Below, piece by piece: positions 9,172-16,942 of a DNA stretch of 24,771 nucleotides. Position 1 is the stretch's first letter. Every line of letters begins with the position of its first letter. The stretch is taken from the NCBI GenBank assembly GCA_902767355.1, contig CACXHG010000005.1:1-24771 (forward strand). Direction: 5' to 3'. The translations under genes and the position numbers were made by a program. Under the pieces are notes generated by a model. It saw nothing but the letters and a program-made list of their open reading frames with translations, had not been told where the DNA came from and did no database searches. This DNA comes from an uncultured Bacteroidia bacterium. GTDB lineage: Bacteria > Bacteroidota > Bacteroidia > Bacteroidales > UBA932.

Positions 9172-10637
9172 TGTCTATGAAAAAGCTTTTCATAATAATT
9201 GCCGCCAGCCTTTCCATTGCAGGCTGCACCTCGTTTCTGAATGTCGAGAATCTGGGCAAGAGCACTATAGCCGGTTTCTTCGCAGATATAGACGGACTCA
9301 ATGCGGCCGGACTCGGACTGCACCGCCTGCTGCTGGAACTCTACGATGACGATTATATCCGTCTGGGCGAGCTCGGAGGCGACAATATGGTGCTAAACCG
9401 GGTGAACGCATCCCAGATGTACCAGCTTGTCTATGATTTCGCGAGCACTCCGGCCGACAATTCCGGCTATCCCTATTATTTCTGGAAGCACGCCTACGAA
9501 GTCTGCACCAATGCCAACAACATACTCTATTACGGCAAGGAACTGCTTAAAACTTACCCCGAGCACGAGGCCGTGATTCAGAAGCACTTCGGCTATGCCT
9601 ATTTTGCCCGGGCGCTGGCCATCTTTGAGCTTTGCAACGTGTATGCGATGCCCTACGACTTCACCGGTGACGCCTCGCATCTTGGTGTTGTGGCAATCGA
9701 CTATGTCCCTGGCTTTGAAGACGAGTTGCCCCGCGACACTATGAAGGATTGCTATGCGCTTATCATCGATGACCTGAAAAAAGGCATGGAGTGCTTCGGC
9801 AGTGATACAGACCGCACACCGACCTATATCTCAGGCCTTGCCTGCAAGGCGCTTCTGTCGCGCGTATATCTCTATATGGAAGACTATGATAATGCCGCCG
9901 CCTATGCCAAGGAGGTTATGGACGCCGTGCCGCTTACTCCCCGCAGCCAGTACGTGGATATGTTCCGCCGGGCGCAGAAGACGCCCGGGGAGGCGATTTT
10001 CAGGCTTAACTCCTATGGCTCCGGCAGCGGAATGAGCGGCTTCTGCAGCCCCCTTTCGAACCAGCAATCCAGCCCTGACCCCACTTTTATGGCTACGTTT
10101 TCCCGAGGTGACGTGCGCAGCGAGCTCTTTACTTATGTCGCAGAGAAAGAAGACGGCGACGAATATGCCGGCAAGGTTTATTCTGCCATCTGCAAATATC
10201 TCCCCTTCAAGGCCGACGAGAGCGACTCGGACAACCGCCGCAGCGATCCCTTCGTGCTGCGTGTCTCCGAGATGTATCTGATCCACGCCGAGGCGCTGTG
10301 CCTGGGCGGGGGAGACCTCTCGGCAGCTGCCGACGACATCAAGGCCCTCCAGGCCCGCGCGCTGGGAGTGGACAAGTCCGCAATCAATCTGACTTATTCC
10401 AATGCTGCCGACCTGGATAAACTCATTCAGCAGGAGCGTGCCAAGGAACTCTGCTTCGAAGGCCACCGCTTCTTCGATCTCAAACGCCGTGGAGAGGACA
10501 TTGTCCGCCCGGCCACGACCACATCTACACTCAGCAGACTTGAGTGGCCCGACTACAGATACTGCCTGCCGATAGCCCAGCTGGAGATGCAGGCAAACGA
10601 TTCAATGGAACAAAACGACGGCTATGACGAAGAATAG
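9171..10637 (+). CDS. SusD/RagB-family substrate-binding outer-membrane lipoprotein
   Basis: This 488-residue lipoprotein is the SusD partner of the preceding SusC. The N-terminus is a lipoprotein signal with lipobox SIAGC, so Cys19 is the lipidated residue. The middle shows the helical, TPR-like SusD fold. The C-terminal block QERAKELCFEGHRFFDLKRR is the SusD family signature. The start at 9171 overlaps the susC stop (TGATG), while a second in-frame ATG at 9177 (MKKLF) is equally plausible and would shorten the protein by two residues. SusD proteins sit over the SusC barrel as a hinged lid and bind the substrate. It overlaps the next gene by 14 bases, indicating translational coupling. Confidence 0.95.
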   Translation: MSMKKLFIIIAASLSIAGCTSFLNVENLGKSTIAGFFADIDGLNAAGLGLHRLLLELYDDDYIRLGELGGDNMVLNRVNASQMYQLVYDFASTPADNSGYPYYFWKHAYEVCTNANNILYYGKELLKTYPEHEAVIQKHFGYAYFARALAIFELCNVYAMPYDFTGDASHLGVVAIDYVPGFEDELPRDTMKDCYALIIDDLKKGMECFGSDTDRTPTYISGLACKALLSRVYLYMEDYDNAAAYAKEVMDAVPLTPRSQYVDMFRRAQKTPGEAIFRLNSYGSGSGMSGFCSPLSNQQSSPDPTFMATFSRGDVRSELFTYVAEKEDGDEYAGKVYSAICKYLPFKADESDSDNRRSDPFVLRVSEMYLIHAEALCLGGGDLSAAADDIKALQARALGVDKSAINLTYSNAADLDKLIQQERAKELCFEGHRFFDLKRRGEDIVRPATTTSTLSRLEWPDYRYCLPIAQLEMQANDSMEQNDGYDEE

Positions 10638-11106
10638 ATACCTTGCCCTGCTGCTTGCAGCTATGGCCCTGCTTTCTGCTTGCCAGAAGCACGAAGAGAT
10701 CTTTTTTGATACCCCCTTTGCGCGGATAGAGGACGCCAACGGACAGTCCACGATGACGATAGACCACAAGCTGGACAATGTGCTCACAGAAATCCGCGTG
10801 GTGGTGAGCGCCAGCAAGAATTATTTCACCGGCCCGATCACTGTCGAATATGAGAAGATCGTGGGCAGCGGCCTCACCGAAGGTGTGGATTTCCGCATCC
10901 AGCCCAGCCACGCCAGCCCGCTGACCTTCAATCCCGGCACATACGTGCTGCCGATACGCGTGATATGGTATAAACCGGAAAATTTCGATGCTAGCAAAGA
11001 CAATACGCTGACCCTGCGGCTTAAATCCACGAGCATACCCGATATGCTCCTGGGTGTGCCGGGGCCGGACGCCAAACGAAGCGAATTCATATACAAACAA
11101 CTTTAA
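10624..11106 (+). CDS. Small lipoprotein with a single beta-sandwich-like domain
   Basis: This is a 160-residue lipoprotein with lipobox LLSAC (Cys20) and no recognised enzyme motif. The mature part is mainly beta-strand, with a pattern (GPITVEYEKI, LTEGVDFRI, LPIRVIWY) resembling the Calx-beta/Ig-like N-terminal domains of surface lipoproteins in SusCD loci. Only one such domain is present, so it is shorter than most lipoproteins in this position. Its start overlaps susD by 14 bases and the next gene begins 12 bases after its stop, placing it firmly in the operon. I infer a surface-exposed accessory binding protein. A DUF1735 or DUF4843 assignment is possible but I cannot confirm it. Confidence 0.75.
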   Translation: MTKNRYLALLLAAMALLSACQKHEEIFFDTPFARIEDANGQSTMTIDHKLDNVLTEIRVVVSASKNYFTGPITVEYEKIVGSGLTEGVDFRIQPSHASPLTFNPGTYVLPIRVIWYKPENFDASKDNTLTLRLKSTSIPDMLLGVPGPDAKRSEFIYKQL

Positions 11107-11118
11107 ACCACTTTTAAG

Positions 11119-12936
11119 ATGAAAAAACTTCTTTCTCTTGCAGCCTGCCTTGTGGCAGTGACTGTGGTGGCAGTTTCCTGTACACCAAAAGACAAGCCCG
11201 ACGGAAAGTGCGAGCTTACTGCTTTTTCTCTTTCTTCTTCCATTGCCGGCACCATCGATGCCGCTGCAAAGACCATTACCGTGGTAATTCCTACCAGCGT
11301 CACTTCCGACAGCTTTACCCCGACCTTTGCTGTTACCGACTATGACGTGGTGACTATCGGCGGCACTCCCGCTACCAGCGGTGAGACGTCCGTTACCGTT
11401 GCCGACGGCACCAAAGTTATCGTTGCCGACGAGGTTTCTGCAATGACCACCGAGTACACCATCGTAGTAGTCGAGACCGACCAGGTGGCAGAATTGACTT
11501 CGGTAGTCTTCAAGGCGGCAGACAACAGCCTTCTCGATGAAGATGTAGTTGCGGCTTCCATAGCTCCAGAAATCATAGTCCGCGTCCCTGAAGAGGCTTT
11601 CCGTAAAAAACTGAAAGTTACACTCGAAGCCGGTATGGACGATGAAATCAAGGTCAACAATACCGTTGTGGCCAGCGGGTCTTCCATAGAGGTTGACTGC
11701 GACTTTCCCATCGACATTACCGTCACCGATGCAGTTGCCGGAAAGAGTGCGAGCTATATCGTGAAGGTCGGCAAGATCCTCGACTACGTGGTTACTAAAC
11801 TTGGAACCTATGCAGAAGGTGAGATGAACGACTTCACAATGACAATCAATCCGAATGACAACCTGCCTTATTTTGCCTACACCAGAAAGCTCAATGAAGA
11901 AGAGAAGAACTGGAATGTATCGCTTGCGAAATGGAATGGCAGTGCTTTTGAACTCGTCGGTTCCACTGGCATAGCAAATGTTGCTGACAGAAGTGCATCT
12001 AAACCCGAAGTGGCATTCTCAAAGGATGGGACCATTTACTATAAATATCTCGGAGGTGAGGTTGCTTCTATGCCTACTGTAAAGAAACTGGACGCAGAAT
12101 GGACACTGGTGGGTGATGCCGGATTTACTGGGGTAAATGTCAATACCACATATTATTATCCATTCTTCGTTCATCCTGCCACTGGCAAGCCGGCAATGTT
12201 TTGGTGTGTAGGTGGCAAGAAGACTAACCCTGGATATAGGCAGATGCATTATGCCAATTTCGGCGAATCCTGGACTACCAATATTGTTACAGGGACAGTT
12301 CCTGCTTATGGTTCAGGTTCTACTTCAACTTCAGGAATGTACTATACATCCTTTGCTGTAGAGAACGATGGAAAAGTTTATATTGTATCTTCGTTCAATG
12401 AGTTTGGATATTATGTTCACGAGGTTAATGCAGATGGTACACTTACACCTATAGTCGAAAATTATCTCCCTGAAGAAGCCCTGCATGGCCTTGGCGGCAA
12501 TCTGCAGATGAAGCTTGGACCCAACGGAACACTCTATGTATTTGCCGCAGTACGTGTCGGCGATGGTTCCATGCAGCTATATACAGTAGATCAGGATGCT
12601 AAAACACTCAAGCCCTACGGTGCAGCAAGTCCTGCCATTACAATAGGTGCTTCCGGTGTTATTTCAGAAAATTATGGTATGGCTGTTAACCCTGTAAATG
12701 GTCTGGTGACCTTTGTCTACGACACAGAGCAAGGCAAGGGGGCTCCTGCATTTGCATATCTTGATGACAATATGCAGTGGGCTGCATTCGAAGTTGAGAG
12801 CCCGGCAGTAAGCAAATCTGAATTCTGGATGCAGTTCGACAAGACCGGTGAAAACTGCTATGTGGCTTACATGGCAGAAGACGCTCTCCAACTCTACCGA
12901 ATAGGCCTCGAGCCCGACATCCTTCCCGGAGAATAA
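11119..12936 (+). CDS. Surface lipoprotein: two beta-sandwich repeats plus a probable beta-propeller
   Basis: This is the last gene of the SusCD operon, 605 residues, with lipobox AVSC (Cys21). Residues about 32-119 and 125-217 are two related modules. Each starts ELT, runs through beta-strands and ends in a Tyr-x-Ile-Val-type strand (EYTIVVVE, SYIVKVG), resembling the DUF5018/cadherin-like modules at the base of Bacteroidales lipoproteins. Residues about 225-600 contain repeated short strands with Asp/Gly turns (FSKDGTIYYKYL, ENDGKVYIVSS, GPNGTLYVFAAV), fitting a six- or seven-blade propeller of the sialidase/BNR kind, but no catalytic motif is visible. I infer a substrate-binding surface protein. 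DNA encoding the propeller half is clearly more AT-rich than its neighbours, which hints at separate ancestry or exchange. Confidence 0.8.
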   Translation: MKKLLSLAACLVAVTVVAVSCTPKDKPDGKCELTAFSLSSSIAGTIDAAAKTITVVIPTSVTSDSFTPTFAVTDYDVVTIGGTPATSGETSVTVADGTKVIVADEVSAMTTEYTIVVVETDQVAELTSVVFKAADNSLLDEDVVAASIAPEIIVRVPEEAFRKKLKVTLEAGMDDEIKVNNTVVASGSSIEVDCDFPIDITVTDAVAGKSASYIVKVGKILDYVVTKLGTYAEGEMNDFTMTINPNDNLPYFAYTRKLNEEEKNWNVSLAKWNGSAFELVGSTGIANVADRSASKPEVAFSKDGTIYYKYLGGEVASMPTVKKLDAEWTLVGDAGFTGVNVNTTYYYPFFVHPATGKPAMFWCVGGKKTNPGYRQMHYANFGESWTTNIVTGTVPAYGSGSTSTSGMYYTSFAVENDGKVYIVSSFNEFGYYVHEVNADGTLTPIVENYLPEEALHGLGGNLQMKLGPNGTLYVFAAVRVGDGSMQLYTVDQDAKTLKPYGAASPAITIGASGVISENYGMAVNPVNGLVTFVYDTEQGKGAPAFAYLDDNMQWAAFEVESPAVSKSEFWMQFDKTGENCYVAYMAEDALQLYRIGLEPDILPGE

Positions 12937-12953
12937 TAATCCGCAGCTTACAT

Positions 12954-12981
12954 AAAAAATGGCCGCTCTTTTCGGGCGGCC
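12954..12981 (-). terminator. Rho-independent terminator after ddh
   Basis: Read leftward, GGCCGC (12981-12976) pairs with GCGGCC (12966-12961) around a 9-base loop and is followed by A and six T's (12959-12954). It lies 24 bases past the ddh stop. On the plus strand the same hairpin ends the SusCD operon but lacks a U-tract, so it is a better terminator for the leftward unit. Confidence 0.8.
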
Positions 12982-13004
12982 AATTGTGGTTTGAGGGCTG
13001 GAGG

Positions 13005-13901
13005 TTAGACAATGTGCGCGACCCAATAGTCGCGTTCGCCGGGCAACAGGTCCACCGGCGGAATCTCTATGAGGGTGTAGCAGCCCGGCTTTTGGCGGGT
13101 GACGGCCCTGGCCGCTGCCACCAGTATCTGCCCGGTGAGGGCGGGATTGTTGATGCTCATCTTGAACTGGAAGTTCTGGTTCTGGGTCTTGCCCGATACG
13201 CCCTTGCGCACCAGATCGACGCCGTGGCCCATGTCCTTCACCGCATCTACGCTTTCTACCTGGAACACGTGGGTCTCGTCCGAAGCGAAATAGGGGTCGG
13301 CCTTAACGGCGGCGGCAATCTTTGCGAAGTCGTAGCCGGGTTTGACCTGGACATAGACCATGCGGCGGTGTACGCCCTGTCCGGTGGGGATTGTCATGGA
13401 GAGGGCGTCGGCGACGCCTTCGATGGCTTTGACTGCCACCGAGTGGCCCATGCTCATGCCCGGGCCGAAATTGGTGTAGGTCAGACCTTTGGGGGCGCAG
13501 GCCTCGAGTATGGCGCGCACCATGGAGTCGGTGCCGGGATCCCAGCCGGCCGAGATTATGCAGGCTTTGCCCGCCTCGAGGGCCTTCTCTGCCAGGGTGC
13601 GGCGAAGTTCGGGAATCTGCGTGTGGATGTCAAAGCTGTCCACAGTGTTGATGCCCAGCGAAAGGGCTTCGAGCGCGTATTCCTTGACCTTGCGGGTGGG
13701 GGTGGCCAGAATTGCTACATCCACGCCTTCGAGCTCTTTGAGAGAGGCTACGACTTTGTACGTTGCCAGGGAGACGGGAATGTCAGATGCATTGCGGCGC
13801 ACAATGCCCGCAATCTCAAAGTCGGCGGCGGCCTCAAGTGCCTCCACGGTGTATTTTCCAATATTGCCGTAGCCAACTACGGCTGCGCGTATCTTTTTCA
13901 T
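13005..13901 (-). CDS. ddh: meso-Diaminopimelate dehydrogenase
   Basis: This 298-residue enzyme makes meso-2,6-diaminopimelate in one step from tetrahydrodipicolinate, ammonia and NADPH, bypassing the acylated branches of lysine synthesis. The N-terminal nucleotide-binding motif is VGYGNIGKYT (residues 9-18). The family hallmark GWDPGTDSMVR is at residues 119-129, with FGPGMSMGHS at 145-154, both lining the active site. The length fits the short bacterial form. The start codon overlaps the dapA stop as ATGA, so translation is coupled. It is the last gene of lysC-dapB-dapA-ddh and is followed by a terminator. The cofactor is inferred from the family. Confidence 0.95.
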   Translation of the reverse strand: MKKIRAAVVGYGNIGKYTVEALEAAADFEIAGIVRRNASDIPVSLATYKVVASLKELEGVDVAILATPTRKVKEYALEALSLGINTVDSFDIHTQIPELRRTLAEKALEAGKACIISAGWDPGTDSMVRAILEACAPKGLTYTNFGPGMSMGHSVAVKAIEGVADALSMTIPTGQGVHRRMVYVQVKPGYDFAKIAAAVKADPYFASDETHVFQVESVDAVKDMGHGVDLVRKGVSGKTQNQNFQFKMSINNPALTGQILVAAARAVTRQKPGCYTLIEIPPVDLLPGERDYWVAHIV

Positions 13902-14788
13902 CTTTTTATTGCTATACCTAAGTTGGTGAGGGTTTCTCTCATTAGTTGCATCGTGCTCTCCTGAGCGGGCACCAGCGGTAGCCGGAGCTCGTTCTCTATC
14001 ATGCCCATCAGGTAGAGGGCTGCCTTGGCAGGGATGGGGTTGCTCTCCACAAAGCAGTTCTTGAACAGGTCGAACAGGCGGTGGTGTATGGGACGTGCCG
14101 CAGCAAGGTCGCCGGCCATCATGGCCTCTGTCATGGCCACCAGCTCCTTGGGCACAATGTTGGACGCCACGCTGATTACGCCTGCCGCGCCGGTTGCCAT
14201 CAACGAGAGGGTCTCGTCGTCGTTGCCGCAGAGCACCGCGAAGTCTTTGGGAGCGTGGCCTATAATCTTTGAGATCTGGTCATAGTTGCCGGAGGCCTCT
14301 TTGACGGCAATGATGTTGGGATGCTCCGCCAGGCGCAGGGTCGTCTCGGCGCTGATGTTCACACCGGTGCGGCCGGGCACGTTGTAGAGAACCACCGGCT
14401 TGGGCGCAAAATCCGCCACGGCCGTGAAATATGAATACAGGCCGTCCTGCGAAGGTTTGTTGTAGTAAGGTGTCACCACCAGGAAGGCGTCGGGTCCGTA
14501 GGGAGCCAGGGTCTCGATGTTGTTCTTGGTCATCACTATCGAGTTGGTGCCGACCCCGACCATAACCGGCCGCCCCTGGGCGTGCTCCTTGGCTATCTGG
14601 AGTATCTTTATGCGCTCTTTATCCAGCAGGCACGGGGTTTCGCCGGTGGTCCCCAGCGGCACCAGGAAGTGTACGCCGGAGGCTACCTGAAACTTGACGA
14701 GCTGCTCAAAAGCCTTATAGTCAACTTCTTCGTTTTTGAACGGGGTAATCAGCGCCGTTCCGCAGCCACTTAGTAAAAAATTGTTCAT
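13898..14788 (-). CDS. dapA: 4-Hydroxy-tetrahydrodipicolinate synthase
   Basis: This 296-residue cytoplasmic TIM-barrel enzyme condenses pyruvate with aspartate semialdehyde, the first committed step of the lysine/DAP branch. K163 in AVKEASG is the Schiff-base lysine. Y135 and R140 (YNVPGRTG) and T47-T48 (GTTGETP) match the catalytic and binding residues of the E. coli enzyme (Y133, R138, T44-T45). Length is normal. Both ends overlap their neighbours by 4 bases (ATGA), with dapB upstream and ddh downstream. Feedback inhibition by lysine is common in the family but cannot be judged here. Confidence 0.96.
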   Translation of the reverse strand: MNNFLLSGCGTALITPFKNEEVDYKAFEQLVKFQVASGVHFLVPLGTTGETPCLLDKERIKILQIAKEHAQGRPVMVGVGTNSIVMTKNNIETLAPYGPDAFLVVTPYYNKPSQDGLYSYFTAVADFAPKPVVLYNVPGRTGVNISAETTLRLAEHPNIIAVKEASGNYDQISKIIGHAPKDFAVLCGNDDETLSLMATGAAGVISVASNIVPKELVAMTEAMMAGDLAAARPIHHRLFDLFKNCFVESNPIPAKAALYLMGMIENELRLPLVPAQESTMQLMRETLTNLGIAIKR

Positions 14789-15453
14789 ATCAAGTCTTTA
14801 AATTCGTGTACGCCGCTGATGTTTTCGCACATCAGTGCGGCCTCTACTGCTCCTTGTGCCAGTCCCTCGCGGGAGAAGGCTTCGTGTGTCAGGGTTATCT
14901 TGTCGCAGTCGGAGGTGAAAGTCAGGCTATGGATGCCCGGCACTTCGCCTATGCGCTGCGAGCTGATGGGGGTGTCATATCCGCCGGCCGCATCCACAAT
15001 CTTGCCGAGGGTGATGGCGGTGCCGCTGGGGGCGTCAAGCTTGTGGATATGGTGGATTTCTTCTATGGAGGTGGCATAGCCGCCGGCTTTGGCGCTGAGC
15101 CTTGCCAGATAGTCGGCCGCCTTGAACAGCAGATTCACTCCTATGGAAAAATTGGAAGCGTATATCATCGGGGTCCCGCATTTCTCGAAATACGCGACGA
15201 CCTCGCTCTGGATGTCGTGCCAGCCGGTGGTACCTATCACGCAGGCCTTGAAGTGCTCTGCCAGGAACTTGTAGTTGGCACGTATGGCGTCAGGCTGCGT
15301 GAAGTCTATGCACACGCACTGCTTTGCCAGCGCCGGATCGACGGCGGTGATGTCTTCGCTGGCCAGAGCCAGTTCTATGCCCTTTTTGGCCAGAACCTGC
15401 TCCACCATGTGGCCCATGCGGCCATAGCCGCTGATTACTACCTTAATTGCCAT
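14785..15453 (-). CDS. dapB: 4-Hydroxy-tetrahydrodipicolinate reductase
   Basis: This enzyme reduces the DapA product to tetrahydrodipicolinate with NAD(P)H, giving the substrate of Ddh. The nucleotide-binding motif SGYGRMGHM is at residues 8-16, and GTTGWHD is at 74-80. The active-site block EEIHHIHKLDAPSGTA at 131-146 carries H134, H135 and K138, equivalent to E. coli H159, H160 and K163. At 222 residues it is about 50 shorter than E. coli DapB. The loss falls mainly in the region between the first strand and residue 50, so the cofactor domain is compact, but all key motifs remain. The start lies inside the end of lysC (11-base overlap), and its stop overlaps the dapA start by 4 bases. Confidence 0.94.
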   Translation of the reverse strand: MAIKVVISGYGRMGHMVEQVLAKKGIELALASEDITAVDPALAKQCVCIDFTQPDAIRANYKFLAEHFKACVIGTTGWHDIQSEVVAYFEKCGTPMIYASNFSIGVNLLFKAADYLARLSAKAGGYATSIEEIHHIHKLDAPSGTAITLGKIVDAAGGYDTPISSQRIGEVPGIHSLTFTSDCDKITLTHEAFSREGLAQGAVEAALMCENISGVHEFKDLI

Positions 15454-16816
15454 TTTCGAAGAATACCTTGTGGAGTTTGCGTATCACATTCACCATTTCC
15501 GGCCTGTCCACCACAATGCTCAGGTTCAGGAAAGACGAACCCTGCGACATCATGTATATCTTGCTGTCGCTCACCGCGTCGAACACGGCCGCCACGGCAC
15601 CTTTGACACCGATGATGTTCTTGCCTATGATGGAGACCTGGCTCTTGTCGCGGTCCACCCGGATATTGCCCAGGCGGGAGAGTTCCTTCACCAGCGGGTC
15701 GATGGCCACGGAAGCATCCACGGTCACGGACACGCTCGCCTCGGAGGTGCTGATCATATCCACCGAAACGCCCTGCTTTTCGAAGATGGTAAATATCTTC
15801 GCCATGAAGCCGGAGGTGTTTATCATCTTGGGCGAGTAGATGTTTATTACGCGTATGTTCTCGTTGTAGGAGATGGATTTCACGCCGTCGAATATGCAGG
15901 AGCTGGCCAGCACCACGGTGCCTTCTGCAGATGGATTCATGCTGTTGAGCACATACAGCGGTATGTTTTTGCTGGCGGCGGGCTCTATGCTCAGGGGGTG
16001 CAGGACTTTGGCCCCGAAGCGGGCGAGCTCGGCGGCCTCTTCATAGGATATCTTGCCTATGCCGCGGGTGTTCTCCACCAGATTGGGGTCGGCCGTGCAG
16101 ATGCCGTCCACATCGGTCCATATTTCGATTCTGTCTGCATCCAGCACCATGCCCAGCAGGGATGCTGTGTAGTCGCTGCTGCCGCGGCCCAGGATGGTGG
16201 GGTCGCCCTCCATGGTGACGCCCATGAAGCCTTGGGTCACCACCACGTCGGCGTTTTTGAAAGCCTTGTCTATGATGTTGGTGGCGCGCTTTACGACTTC
16301 CGGCACATTGGGCATGGCGCTCATATAGTTGGCAGAAGTTATCATAAAGTGGCGCGCATCGGCAAGGGCCGTCTTGAGCCCCAGCGCATTCATCATAAAG
16401 CAGAGGATGTTGCTGGACATGTATTCGCCCATGGAGAGCATGTAGGCTTTGTCAGCGTCGGGAATCTGCCCGCCCAGATGGGCCTTGCAGAGGGTCCAGA
16501 GCGAGTTGCAGAACTTTTCTATTGTGGCATAGATACCGCTCGTGTCCGGGGTGGGGCGCTTGACTGCCACGCTCAGGGCCAGGCCGTCAACTATATCTTT
16601 GTGGCGGTCTTTGAGCTTGGTTATGATTTCTTCGCAACTGTCACGCTCGCCGGCTTCTGTGAGATCTACAAGCTGGTGCAGCTGGTTGGTGACTCCCGCG
16701 CAGGCAGATACGACCACAACCGGTTTGCTGCGCAGTTTCTCTCTGACAATGGATATTGTCCTGCTCATTGCGGCGGCGTCCCCGACCGAGGTACCGCCAA
16801 ATTTCATTACTATCAT
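15443..16816 (-). CDS. lysC: Aspartate kinase, monofunctional
   Basis: This 457-residue enzyme phosphorylates aspartate, the first step toward lysine, DAP, threonine and methionine. The N-terminal MKFGGTSVGD is the kinase signature. GRGSSDYTASLLG in the middle and the aspartate-binding segment EIWTDVDGICTADP complete the kinase domain. Two ACT domains occupy about residues 310-455 and usually bind an amino-acid effector. No homoserine dehydrogenase is fused, in contrast to ThrA-type proteins. The ATG at 16816 is used here; a second in-frame ATG at 16807 would begin MKFGG and is equally possible. It is the first gene of the lysine operon. The leader is too short for a lysine riboswitch, so control is probably at enzyme level or by a protein. 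Confidence 0.95.
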   Translation of the reverse strand: MIVMKFGGTSVGDAAAMSRTISIVREKLRSKPVVVVSACAGVTNQLHQLVDLTEAGERDSCEEIITKLKDRHKDIVDGLALSVAVKRPTPDTSGIYATIEKFCNSLWTLCKAHLGGQIPDADKAYMLSMGEYMSSNILCFMMNALGLKTALADARHFMITSANYMSAMPNVPEVVKRATNIIDKAFKNADVVVTQGFMGVTMEGDPTILGRGSSDYTASLLGMVLDADRIEIWTDVDGICTADPNLVENTRGIGKISYEEAAELARFGAKVLHPLSIEPAASKNIPLYVLNSMNPSAEGTVVLASSCIFDGVKSISYNENIRVINIYSPKMINTSGFMAKIFTIFEKQGVSVDMISTSEASVSVTVDASVAIDPLVKELSRLGNIRVDRDKSQVSIIGKNIIGVKGAVAAVFDAVSDSKIYMMSQGSSFLNLSIVVDRPEMVNVIRKLHKVFFENGN

Positions 16817-16840
16817 TGGACCTTATGATTTTACACCCGG

Positions 16841-16848
16841 CTAAAGTA
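16841..16848 (-). promoter_or_regulatory. Possible -7 box for the lysine operon
   Basis: The minus strand reads TACTTTAG, a 7-of-8 match to TAnnTTTG, 25 bases upstream of the lysC ATG. No -33 TTTG is seen at the proper distance. It is the best candidate in the region. Confidence 0.3.
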
Positions 16849-16891
16849 GTAATTTATCGGCTTTATAGAGCCGTTTTGCCAAAAATAATGT

Positions 16892-16899
16892 TAATTTTG
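16892..16899 (+). promoter_or_regulatory. -7 box (TAATTTTG) for the isomerase-like lipoprotein gene
   Basis: TAATTTTG fully matches TAnnTTTG and lies 43 bases before the ATG at 16943. The nearest TTTG (16875-16878) is only 13 bases upstream, too close for a standard -33 element. Confidence 0.5.
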
Positions 16900-16942
16900 T
16901 TTTCAATTGTAATGGCAATACTAACTAAAAACCAAGAATACA

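Noticed and set aside
2909..12936. Classical polysaccharide utilisation locus
   Set aside because: SusC and SusD are present, but no glycoside hydrolase, lyase, esterase or sulfatase and no sensor or sigma/anti-sigma pair is visible in the window; the only enzyme is a peptidase.
12984..13964. Plus-strand open frame of 326 codons over ddh
   Set aside because: It is antisense to a clear meso-DAP dehydrogenase and has low-complexity composition.
15470..16828. Long plus-strand open frame (452 codons) opposite lysC
   Set aside because: It mirrors lysC codon by codon in a high-GC region; its product is His/Gly/Val-rich without a recognisable domain, while the minus-strand protein has all aspartate kinase motifs.
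16858..16877. CGGCT-loop-AGCCG hairpin followed by TTTT between lysC and the isomerase-like gene
   Set aside because: The stem is only 5 bp and no rightward gene ends before it, so a terminator role has no support.
16817..16942. Lysine riboswitch before lysC
   Set aside because: Only 126 bases separate lysC from the divergent gene, too little for the L-box together with two promoters, and no multi-stem structure is visible.
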